From assembly GCA_937910265.1 (NCBI GenBank), contig CALEPD010000034.1, forward strand, positions 1 through 14,377: DNA of 14,377 nucleotides, given 5' to 3'. The notes below the pieces were generated by a model that worked only from the letters and a program-made list of their open reading frames with translations, was not told the origin of the DNA and did not search any database. Position 1 is the first letter of the stretch. The number at the start of each line of letters is the position of its first letter. Made by a program: the position numbers and the translations under genes. Positions 7,671 through 14,377 of this stretch are shown here, one piece after another. Origin of the DNA: an uncultured Bacteroidales bacterium (GTDB lineage Bacteria > Bacteroidota > Bacteroidia > Bacteroidales > P3).

Positions 7671-8794
7671 GATTTTCTAATGGTATTATGTGTTTGGAAT
7701 AAGTCTTCTAAAGTTGGGTTGGACACAAAGGGTGCTGTTTCCATTATCCGCTCAACATAATCGGGAATGCCGAGGAAACTGAGCTTTCCTTCGATAAATT
7801 GCTGCACAGCCACCTCGTTAGCCGCATTCATGATACAGGGCATGTTTCCGCCCTTTTCCAAAGCACGGTAGGCTAATGGGAGACAACGGAAAAGTTCTGT
7901 ATCGGGGCGTTCGAAAGTGAGCTGGGAATAATTGACAATATCGAGTCTCGGCAAATGGCGGGGCAAACGCTCAGGAAAGCCGAAAGCGTACTGTATCGGC
8001 GTCTCCATCGAAGGTATTCCCAATTGCGCCTTGACCGACCCGTCGACAAACTGCACCATAGAATGCACCACCGATTGGGGATGAACAACAACTTCGATAT
8101 CTTCAGCATCAATACCAAAGAGCCATTTCGCCTCTATAACCTCAAGACCCTTGTTCATCAGCGTGGCTGAATCGATGGTAACCTTACGGCCCATACTCCA
8201 ACTGGGATGGCTGAGTGCATCGGTGAGTGTCACCGAAAGCAACTCGTCACGGCTCCTGCCGCGGAACGGGCCACCCGAGGCGGTAAGTATCACCTTATCG
8301 ACAGCCCCCTCCCCTATCATACATTGGAAAATGGCTGAATGCTCGGAATCGACAGGCAAAATGGGAACTTTATGTTTGACGGCGTGACGTGTCACCAAAT
8401 CACCGGCAACAACCATGGTCTCCTTGTTGGCAAGTGCAATGGGCTTGCCGTATTCAATGGCGCGCATCAACGGAGCCAACCCTGCAAAGCCCACAATGGC
8501 AGCAAGTACCATATCGATGGTACTCATCTCCATCACATCAATTATAGACTGTGAGCCTGCAAAAACTTTGATATCGTGTGGTTGAAGCGCATCCCTGACT
8601 TTGGAATATTGCGACTCGTCGGCTATGACTACAGTATTGGGCTGGAATTCGAGAGCCTGCTCAATCAGCAAATCGGCATTGCTGCCGGCACACAACACCT
8701 CGACCGAAAAACGGTCGCGATGGCATCGAATAACATTCAAAGCCTGCGTACCTATGGAGCCTGTTGAGCCTAAGATTCCGATTCTTTTTATCAT
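7667..8794 (-). CDS. dxr: 1-deoxy-D-xylulose 5-phosphate reductoisomerase (IspC/Dxr)
   Basis: Cytoplasmic NADPH-dependent enzyme turning DXP into 2-C-methyl-D-erythritol 4-phosphate, the committed step of the MEP isoprenoid pathway, which also supplies undecaprenyl phosphate for wall and LPS synthesis. 375 aa, near the usual length. The NADPH site GSTGSIG is at 9-15. Metal ligands are Asp149, Glu151 (PVDSEH) and Glu218, with the substrate loop SHPSWSMG at 195-202 (His196 matching E. coli His209) and Asn214/Lys215 in MNKGLE. ANKETMVVAG (122-131) and TASGGPFRG (171-179) are also typical. No missing residue is apparent. The start is the MIKRIGILGS ATG, 31 nt after the M23 gene stop; that gap holds a weak A/T hairpin (8799-8805 with 8813-8819). 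Confidence 0.98.
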   Translation of the reverse strand: MIKRIGILGSTGSIGTQALNVIRCHRDRFSVEVLCAGSNADLLIEQALEFQPNTVVIADESQYSKVRDALQPHDIKVFAGSQSIIDVMEMSTIDMVLAAIVGFAGLAPLMRAIEYGKPIALANKETMVVAGDLVTRHAVKHKVPILPVDSEHSAIFQCMIGEGAVDKVILTASGGPFRGRSRDELLSVTLTDALSHPSWSMGRKVTIDSATLMNKGLEVIEAKWLFGIDAEDIEVVVHPQSVVHSMVQFVDGSVKAQLGIPSMETPIQYAFGFPERLPRHLPRLDIVNYSQLTFERPDTELFRCLPLAYRALEKGGNMPCIMNAANEVAVQQFIEGKLSFLGIPDYVERIMETAPFVSNPTLEDLFQTHNTIRKS

Positions 8795-8825
8795 ATCTAT
8801 ATATCCATCATTGATATATGAAAAC

Positions 8826-9836
8826 CTAAAATACTATATACTGCTGCGGATTGACAGGTTTGCCTGAAATCCACAGTTCGAAATGAAGATGCGGGCCCGA
8901 CGAGTATTTTCCACTGTCACCAATATAGGCTATAGGTTCACCCACACGGACAACATCGCCCTGACGCTTCAACAACGAACTGTTGTGTTTGTAAACCGAA
9001 ATTATATTGCCGGAATGCTGTATGGCAATGACATAACCTGTTTCGACAGTAAAATTGGAAAAAATAACCGTACCACCATACACCGATTTGATGACGGCAT
9101 TGACCTCGCCGGCTATATCAACACCGTAATGACGGATCTTGGCATCGAACTGACTGGTGACAGGGCCTTTCAACGGTGCAAAAAAGAGCTGCTGGGCAGA
9201 TTGAACCTTTGCATTCAAGCTGTTTTTGTCTGCATTCTTTGCCATGGAATTGCCCTTGACTTGATATTTGCTGTCCTCGCGCTCTACTTCCAACCGCAAC
9301 AAACTGTCGGCATTACTCCTAACATATACTACCGAGTCGGGCTTGCTTTGTGCGGCGGTTTTGGAATACTCTTCCTCACCGGGAATCTCGTGGCCCATCA
9401 ACACCGCTTGTATGATGGAAATCATCTGCTCCTGGTTGGAAATCTCAGTTTCGAGCGAATCGATAACATGAGCATTGGCATAGGTCTGTTCTACCATCTC
9501 GCCATTGGCGTAGCCGGGAATAAACTCACGCAGCGGAGTGAAAGCTATCAGCAATGATGTCAATGTCACCAACAAAATGATGCTTATACCCAATGTGACA
9601 AACAAATTGATGCCGGAAAGCTGAAACGAGAATTTTTCCTTATAGGTGTTGACATCCATTACCACAAAACGATGCTTTTGCTTGATGACATCTTTTATGG
9701 GATTCCATAAGGATTTAACACTCTTCCCGAATTGTTTTACCAGTTTGGCCTGCTGCAGTACAAAACTGAGAAAAAGGCGCAACCTGTTGGCTACGCCTTC
9801 ATATATTTTTTTAATGTATTCTAATATCGGGGACAT
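8826..9836 (-). CDS. Membrane-anchored M23 (LytM-type) peptidoglycan metallopeptidase
   Basis: 336-aa predicted zinc endopeptidase acting on peptidoglycan cross-links. I start at ATG 9836, which shares a base with the ppiD stop (TAATG); an upstream in-frame TTG is less likely. A cytoplasmic basic N-terminus (1-75) precedes one membrane helix (about 76-100) and a periplasmic stalk with a likely coiled stretch (115-150). The catalytic domain is about 218-336. Zinc ligands are His236 and Asp240 (HYGVD) and His318 in PHLHFEL (315-321), with His316 as the partner catalytic His, so it looks active rather than a degenerate LytM regulator. A peptidase of this type upstream of dxr fits my recollection of gene order in Bacteroidota. 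It is probably translationally coupled to ppiD. Confidence 0.94.
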   Translation of the reverse strand: MSPILEYIKKIYEGVANRLRLFLSFVLQQAKLVKQFGKSVKSLWNPIKDVIKQKHRFVVMDVNTYKEKFSFQLSGINLFVTLGISIILLVTLTSLLIAFTPLREFIPGYANGEMVEQTYANAHVIDSLETEISNQEQMISIIQAVLMGHEIPGEEEYSKTAAQSKPDSVVYVRSNADSLLRLEVEREDSKYQVKGNSMAKNADKNSLNAKVQSAQQLFFAPLKGPVTSQFDAKIRHYGVDIAGEVNAVIKSVYGGTVIFSNFTVETGYVIAIQHSGNIISVYKHNSSLLKRQGDVVRVGEPIAYIGDSGKYSSGPHLHFELWISGKPVNPQQYIVF

Positions 9837-11956
9837 TAGAACCAAAGATTTCTTTGGTCAACAATCTTCGCTTGGTCTCTCAGCACTTGCATTGCAGAAC
9901 GAACTTTCTGCATGGCAGGCTGTGACAAGCGGGAGCGAACGGCAATGACATCTTCCGATGCCTTTGGAGCCACTGCGTCGACTTGGATCATGTAAACGCC
10001 GGAAGCACCTTTGATGGGGCCTACAAATTGGTTGGCCTGAGCGGTTGAGATGGCTCCCAATACTTTCGGCTCCATACCGAATTTGTCGAAATAGTAATCG
10101 CCGAAGGATACATTGTTTACAGAATCAACCACAGCATTGAGTTTCACTGCTACGCTATTGATATCTTTTCCGGCAGCGATGGCCTCATCGGCACGTGCCA
10201 ACAATACTTCAGATTTCTTGTCGATGCGTACATTGTTCTCCATCATCATGCGAACCTGGTTGAGTTCGGCATAACCTTTGGTGTAAATATCCTTGAGGGC
10301 AACTACTACGTAAGCCTCGCCATTGGATTCGTACAATTGGTCGGAAACAACTCCTATATCGGTTTTTTCGTCGTAAGCCCAACGAACAATCTCACGAGCA
10401 GAAGCGACACCACCGAGTTGGTTGGACATCATGTTAACCATAGCATCGCGAACCTGGAGGTTCTCAGCCTGAGCTGAAGCCAGGAATTCGCTGTGGGTGC
10501 GGTTGCGAGCCGCAAACTGCGAAGCATTTTCGTAAACGTTCTTGATGGTGTTCTCACTGGGAACAATTTCACGGGTGATGGTGGCCAGTCTGTATTTTTT
10601 CTGTGCTTCGGTCTTGCCGGTAACTTTTACGATGAAGTAACCGATTTGATTGGGATAAGGACAGATGAAAACACTGCCTTGAGGATTGTCAACGAGCTGT
10701 TCGTTGAAGATACCATACATACCATCGAGCTGCCAACCGAGGTCACCACCGTTTTCAACTTTCTGAGGATCGTCGGAATACTGAGCCACTGCATCTTCGA
10801 ATGAGATGGCACCGCTGTTGATAAGGTTGAAAATGCTGTCGGTGAATTCTTTTGCCTGAGCTTCGGTACGGGTTACAGTGCTCAAACCAGCTTGGTCGTT
10901 GAGAATGAGTACCACTGATGCACGAAGGCTGTCGGGACGCATAGCCACATCCAACACTTTGGACATCTGCCATTCGTTGCCGATAATGCGGGGCTCGATG
11001 AAAGCGCCTTTAGCGGCAGCGGCAACCATTGAATCCATGGGAGCTGCCAAAGAAGAGGTTTTGATATAAGTTGAATCGTATCTGCTTTGTGATTCATAGT
11101 TTACAAACATTGGAATCTCGGCATCTTCTACGGTCTGGAATTCGTTCCAAACAGTCATGACCTCATTCTGAATGGTAGCCATGTCCTCTTGAGTAGGATT
11201 GATGGGGAATACGATATAGTCGATACTGCGGAGTTCTTCGCTAACGCGATACTCGGCACGGTGTTTGTCGTAGTATTTTTGGAAATCCTCGTCAGTAAGG
11301 TTTACTTCCTCGTTGGGGACTGATTGATAAGCCAACTGTACAACGCGGACATTGGCAGCGTTGACCGACATGTCAGCAACTTGCTGTGCAATGACATTGG
11401 GCATGTAGAAACCTTGAGCCAACAGGTTGTTGTATTTCTGATGTCTGCGATCGTTCTTTACGAATTTCTCGAGGTCGACCCATTGTGCACGAAGAGCAGT
11501 GTCCAACTGATCGAAATTGTTGACCATATTGGCTACTTGCTGTACATCGAACACGCCGGTAGAAGGATCGGTAAAACTTTGACGAACATAAGGATGGACG
11601 AATTGTCCGACAAACATATCGCTTAATTCAGCAGGAGTAACTGTCAAACCAAGTTTGTCGAACTGCTCTTGAGTAAGGTTTTCCTGGACAAAATCCTGCC
11701 AAACTTGTTCGCGGATTTGGAACTCAATCTCAGGGGTGAGATATTCCATACCTTGCTGAACTTTATAATTCATTTCCATTTGATCATACATGGCATTGAA
11801 ATGATCAGCGGTAAGAGTGTTGCCATTAACCTTTCCCATGTCGGGAATGCCACCACGGTTGGAGTTGAGGTCACCGATGACAAAACATACAATTGCTATA
11901 CCCACAATCAAAACAGCAATCCATGAACGCTTTCTAATACTTCCAATAATTCCCAT
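9836..11956 (-). CDS. ppiD: PpiD-type periplasmic peptidyl-prolyl isomerase / chaperone
   Basis: 706 aa, inner-membrane-anchored periplasmic folding factor expected to receive newly exported proteins from the Sec translocon. The N-terminus is short and basic (MGIIGSIRKR), followed by one membrane helix (12-28) and a SurA/PpiD-like chaperone region (about 40-240). One parvulin domain covers about 340-450, with the typical ISFEDAVAQYSDD and GGDLGWQ motifs, then a long C-terminal region. The length agrees with Bacteroidota PpiD/SurA-N proteins, which exceed the E. coli protein. It has its own promoter and is the first gene of the five-gene operon. Whether the parvulin domain is catalytically active cannot be judged, since E. 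coli PpiD keeps the fold with little activity. Confidence 0.93.
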   Translation of the reverse strand: MGIIGSIRKRSWIAVLIVGIAIVCFVIGDLNSNRGGIPDMGKVNGNTLTADHFNAMYDQMEMNYKVQQGMEYLTPEIEFQIREQVWQDFVQENLTQEQFDKLGLTVTPAELSDMFVGQFVHPYVRQSFTDPSTGVFDVQQVANMVNNFDQLDTALRAQWVDLEKFVKNDRRHQKYNNLLAQGFYMPNVIAQQVADMSVNAANVRVVQLAYQSVPNEEVNLTDEDFQKYYDKHRAEYRVSEELRSIDYIVFPINPTQEDMATIQNEVMTVWNEFQTVEDAEIPMFVNYESQSRYDSTYIKTSSLAAPMDSMVAAAAKGAFIEPRIIGNEWQMSKVLDVAMRPDSLRASVVLILNDQAGLSTVTRTEAQAKEFTDSIFNLINSGAISFEDAVAQYSDDPQKVENGGDLGWQLDGMYGIFNEQLVDNPQGSVFICPYPNQIGYFIVKVTGKTEAQKKYRLATITREIVPSENTIKNVYENASQFAARNRTHSEFLASAQAENLQVRDAMVNMMSNQLGGVASAREIVRWAYDEKTDIGVVSDQLYESNGEAYVVVALKDIYTKGYAELNQVRMMMENNVRIDKKSEVLLARADEAIAAGKDINSVAVKLNAVVDSVNNVSFGDYYFDKFGMEPKVLGAISTAQANQFVGPIKGASGVYMIQVDAVAPKASEDVIAVRSRLSQPAMQKVRSAMQVLRDQAKIVDQRNLWF

Positions 11957-12011
11957 TTTTATAAATTATTTTACTTTGATTATTTTTAGTTTCTAAGAAG
12001 ATTTAAGTTTG

Positions 12012-12042
12012 CAAAAGTACAAAGAAAAATTAGTGTGTGAAA
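12012..12042 (-). promoter_or_regulatory. Promoter of the ppiD operon
   Basis: On the minus strand TACTTTTG (12012-12019) matches TAnnTTTG at every fixed position. A -33 box TTTC (12039-12042) lies 19 nt upstream, one base off TTTG. The start point would be near 12005, leaving an A/T-rich leader of about 50 nt without a Shine-Dalgarno. This is the only strong promoter seen for the five-gene cluster. The 158-bp gap to cdd holds nothing else beyond a short inverted repeat (12082-12086 with 12090-12094). Confidence 0.7.
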
Positions 12043-12114
12043 ATTTTTTTGACTAAAAATATTCTACTTGTATCAAATTAAATTGTTTCACAATAATTTG
12101 CACCCGGCACATAC

Positions 12115-12588
12115 TTACAAATCTGCGGTAAAAGAAAAGGGCAACAAGGCCTCTACATCGTTAAAACAGCGTATTTTACCATCTCCTGTGTAAAGAATCA
12201 GACGCATGCTTTTCCGGTGTCTTCGGCTGTACTCAACCATTACCTGACGACAAGCTCCACATGGTGACGCTTCGACCAAACGACCGTCACTGTCACGGGC
12301 AATCAACGCCATTGTGAGGAAGGCTGCATCAGGATATTGCGACGATGCAGAGAACATGGCCACGCGCTCGGCACACATGCCGGACGGATAGGCTATGTTT
12401 TCCTGGTTGTTGCCTGTAACAACAATACCATTGGAGAGCTGAAGAGCGGCTCCAACTTGAAAACGGGAATAGGGACAATAAGCGCCTTCGGTGGCCTGTA
12501 TGGCCTGGCGAAGGAGCGACTGGTCGGACTCAGACAATTGACTGATATCGTCAAGCTCTGTATAACAAAATTGGTAGGCTATTTCCAT
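12115..12588 (-). CDS. cdd: Cytidine deaminase
   Basis: 157-aa zinc enzyme of pyrimidine salvage that deaminates cytidine and deoxycytidine to uridine and deoxyuridine. The length is that of the small tetrameric class. Motifs: substrate-binding NQEN (61-64), CAE (72-74) with zinc ligand Cys72 and catalytic Glu74, and PCGAC (109-113) with zinc ligands Cys110 and Cys113. Tyr37-Tyr40 (YCPYS) is the usual N-terminal signature. It is transcribed away from dusB. The leader overlaps the dusB promoter and I see no convincing -7 box for cdd itself. It could be cotranscribed with ppiD, which lies 158 nt further on, but ppiD has its own promoter. Confidence 0.97.
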   Translation of the reverse strand: MEIAYQFCYTELDDISQLSESDQSLLRQAIQATEGAYCPYSRFQVGAALQLSNGIVVTGNNQENIAYPSGMCAERVAMFSASSQYPDAAFLTMALIARDSDGRLVEASPCGACRQVMVEYSRRHRKSMRLILYTGDGKIRCFNDVEALLPFSFTADL

Positions 12589-12596
12589 TTTTTCTG

Positions 12597-12604
12597 TATC
12601 TTTG
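12597..12604 (+). promoter_or_regulatory. -7 element of the dusB promoter
   Basis: TATCTTTG matches TAnnTTTG exactly. A clear -33 is lacking: the nearest ATTG (12570-12573) is 23 nt upstream, a little too far. Transcription would begin near 12611, about 80 nt before the dusB ATG, and the element lies only 9 bp from the divergent cdd start codon, so the two genes may share control. Confidence 0.55.
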
Positions 12605-12627
12605 CATTCGGTTAGAACTAAACATTA

Positions 12628-12654
12628 GAGGGTTTCATGTAGAGAGCAACCCTC
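12628..12654 (+). repeat. Inverted repeat in the dusB leader
   Basis: GAGGGTT (12628-12634) and AACCCTC (12648-12654) are perfect inverted arms with a 13-nt loop. They lie between the divergent starts and would form a hairpin in the dusB leader. There is no T-run, so it is not a terminator. It may be an operator or an RNA structure. Confidence 0.35.
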
Positions 12655-12689
12655 GGCCGCCAAAACAATTACCGGCAATTCGGATTGAT

Positions 12690-13691
12690 ATGAATACGAT
12701 TTTTCCTGAAAAATATTGCTTACTGGGTCTATCTCCGATGGACGATATCACCGATTTTGTTTTCCGCGAAATTTGCAAAGAATCCGGAGCTGATTTTGTC
12801 ATCACCGAGTTTATCGCTTCCGAGGCCCTCAATCGTGATGCTGAAAAAAGCAGACGTAAAATGCGATTCAGCGAAAAGCAACACCCTATTGGAATCCAGA
12901 TATTTGGTGCTGACGAGAACGAATTGCTCGAATGCCTCGACATTGTGGAAGCCGAAAAGCCCGATTTCATCGATATCAACTGGGGATGCCCCGTGAGAAA
13001 AGTGGCAGGAAAAGGGGCTGGGTCGGGCATCCTGCAAGATATACCAAAAATGATTCGTATCACCGAGATGATGGTCAAACGAGCAAAACTTCCGGTTACG
13101 GTAAAGACCCGCCTTGGGTATGACGAACACAATAAGCCTATTGTGGAATTGGCAGAACGACTGCAAGACATAGGCATTGCCGCCTTGAGCATACACGGGC
13201 GAACCAAAACCCAAATGTATAAAGGAAGTGCCGACTGGAGTCTGATTGCAGAAGTTAAAAATAACCCCAGAATGAACATTCCTATTTTCGGGAACGGAGA
13301 TATTACCTCACCTCAACAAGCTGTTGAAGCCCGAATAAAATACGGGGTAGACGGCATTCTGATTGGACGCGGAGCCATAGGCAACCCTTGGATTTTCGAA
13401 CAAACACAACAGTTGCTCCGAGGAGAGCAACCTACAGAAATAACCATAGAGAATCGCATTGCCATGTGCAAACGACATCTCCTCGCGGCAGTTGATTTCA
13501 AAGGGGAACACACGGCAATTTTCGAAATGAGAAAGCATTATTCATCATACTTTCACGGACTATACAATTTCAAGCAGTTCCGCATCCCATTGGTGAGTTT
13601 CACGACATTGGACGAAATCATGCCCATCTTCGACCAAATCAGAGATTATTACCAACTGGAATCCGACAAGCAACACGAATCAGATATTTAA
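12690..13691 (+). CDS. dusB: tRNA-dihydrouridine synthase, DusB type
   Basis: 333-aa FMN flavoenzyme that reduces specific uridines in the tRNA D-loop to dihydrouridine using NADPH. A TIM barrel fills about 8-240. The N-terminal SPMDDITD matches the usual family opening. WGCP with Cys100, the catalytic acid, leads into the DusB-like PVRKVAGKGAGSG (101-113). VKTRLG (138-143), SIHGRT (167-172), GNGDI (201-205) and IGRGAIGNPW (225-234) form the flavin phosphate and RNA-facing sites. A helical C-terminal domain ends near the stop. The ATG at 12690 has no Shine-Dalgarno, as is normal for this phylum. smpB starts 64 nt downstream and is probably cotranscribed. The family is sure; the B subtype is by motif resemblance. 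Confidence 0.95.
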   Translation: MNTIFPEKYCLLGLSPMDDITDFVFREICKESGADFVITEFIASEALNRDAEKSRRKMRFSEKQHPIGIQIFGADENELLECLDIVEAEKPDFIDINWGCPVRKVAGKGAGSGILQDIPKMIRITEMMVKRAKLPVTVKTRLGYDEHNKPIVELAERLQDIGIAALSIHGRTKTQMYKGSADWSLIAEVKNNPRMNIPIFGNGDITSPQQAVEARIKYGVDGILIGRGAIGNPWIFEQTQQLLRGEQPTEITIENRIAMCKRHLLAAVDFKGEHTAIFEMRKHYSSYFHGLYNFKQFRIPLVSFTTLDEIMPIFDQIRDYYQLESDKQHESDI

Positions 13692-13755
13692 TTCGCATCC
13701 CAATTTATAGCACTGCCACAAAATATCACAACGTATTATCACGTTAAAGGTTACT

Positions 13756-14211
13756 ATGCAAGAGAAAAATGTAATTGAAATCAAAAACAAACGTGCAGAA
13801 CACGAATATTTCCTTATTGACGACTACACTGCAGGAATTGTACTTACAGGAACTGAAATCAAGGCCATCCGCGACGGCAAAGCCAATCTTGCCGATGCAT
13901 ACTGTATCTTTATCGGCAACGAGCTGTTTGTACACGACATGCACATTTCAGAATACCGTTTCGGCTCATACTATAACCACGAAGCCAAACGTGACCGGAA
14001 ATTACTTCTGAACCGCAAGGAACTACGGAAACTGAAAATCAAATCATCAGAACGCGGATATACCATTATCCCGAAAATGCTTTTTGTAAACCCCGAAGGA
14101 AGAGCCAAACTGCTCATTTCTCTTGCCAAAGGTAAACATTTCTTCGACAAACGTGAAACCATAAAAGCCAAAGACAACCGCCGCGACCTTGAACGTGAAC
14201 TTTCGTCATAA
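13756..14211 (+). CDS. smpB: SsrA-binding protein SmpB
   Basis: 151-aa RNA-binding protein that carries tmRNA to stalled ribosomes in trans-translation. The family hallmarks are all present: NKRAEHEY (11-18), AGIVLTGTEIKAIRDGKANL (26-45), the beta-barrel core, and the basic C-terminal tail KHFFDKRETIKAKD (127-140) with RRDLERE, which becomes helical in the mRNA channel. Length is normal. The tmRNA gene ssrA is not in this window. The 64-nt gap from dusB has only a 5-bp inverted repeat (13730-13734 with 13741-13745), and no promoter box was found there, which supports cotranscription with dusB. Confidence 0.97.
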   Translation: MQEKNVIEIKNKRAEHEYFLIDDYTAGIVLTGTEIKAIRDGKANLADAYCIFIGNELFVHDMHISEYRFGSYYNHEAKRDRKLLLNRKELRKLKIKSSERGYTIIPKMLFVNPEGRAKLLISLAKGKHFFDKRETIKAKDNRRDLERELSS

Positions 14212-14307
14212 CATTAAATGCATTGCCGGCCTATCGTAAAAATGAGCCGTACACCAATCACATAAACATTTCCAGGAACATAGTATAATAATTTGATAGC
14301 AAGATAT

Positions 14308-14377
14308 ATGAAAGTATTCAAATTTGGAGGAGCCTCTGTCAACAGCGCTGATGCTGTGCGCAATATGGCATCGATTG
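14308..14377 (+). CDS. Aspartate kinase, N-terminal fragment (cut by window edge)
   Basis: The ATG at 14308 opens MKVFKFGGASVNSADAVRN, the nucleotide-binding start (KFGGxSV) of aspartate kinases, which phosphorylate aspartate at the head of Lys, Thr and Met synthesis. Only 23 codons are visible. It could be a monofunctional kinase or the N-terminus of a kinase-homoserine dehydrogenase fusion. A TATAAT hexamer lies at 14284-14289, but no TAnnTTTG box, in the 96-nt gap after smpB. Confidence 0.85.
   Translation, partial: MKVFKFGGASVNSADAVRNMASI

Noticed and set aside
8883..9557. 224-codon plus-strand frame
   Set aside because: Antisense to the M23 peptidase, whose zinc motifs and membrane helix make the minus strand the real gene.
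9837..9845. TTG start three codons upstream for the M23 gene
   Set aside because: The ATG at 9836 forms a TAATG overlap with the ppiD stop, a common coupled arrangement.
1..14377. CRISPR array, tRNA or rRNA genes, insertion sequence, toxin-antitoxin or defence cassette
   Set aside because: I found no regularly spaced direct repeats, no tRNA-like or rRNA segments, and no transposase or nuclease motifs; every long coding region is accounted for.

Overview
The window looks like chromosomal DNA from a member of the Bacteroidota, most likely Bacteroidales. Three things point there: two exact matches to the Bacteroides-type -7 promoter box TAnnTTTG (upstream of ppiD and of dusB), starts with A/T-rich leaders and no Shine-Dalgarno, and a secreted modular surface protein of the kind usually exported by the type IX system in this phylum. 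Neither the species nor the genus can be named from the sequence.

Layout. (1) 1-4346, minus strand: the first 1448 codons of one very large secreted protein made of choice-of-anchor-J-like, fibronectin-III-like and a third repeated module. It runs off the left edge. (2) 4347-4824: a 478-bp A/T-rich intergenic stretch with homopolymer runs, a perfect 14-bp palindrome beside a candidate promoter, and a short GC-rich island that would form the leader of the surface-protein mRNA and holds a 40-codon ORF. (3) 4825-11956, minus strand: a tight five-gene cluster transcribed ppiD, M23 peptidase, ispC (dxr), rseP, lptF/G-like. Two of its junctions overlap (TAATG and ATGA). It reads as an envelope-maintenance operon (periplasmic folding, murein hydrolysis, intramembrane proteolysis, LPS transport) with the MEP isoprenoid enzyme Dxr inside it. 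(4) 12115-12588, minus: cytidine deaminase, divergent from (5) dusB and smpB on the plus strand (12690-14211), a tRNA-modification and trans-translation pair. (6) 14308-14377, plus: the first 23 codons of an aspartate kinase, cut by the right edge.

Apart from the surface protein these are ordinary housekeeping genes and all appear intact. I see no CRISPR array, transposase, prophage, toxin-antitoxin pair, tRNA or rRNA. I do not see a clearly new system. The places most worth a second look are the leader and promoter region of the surface-protein gene (4389-4554) and the repeat architecture of that protein.
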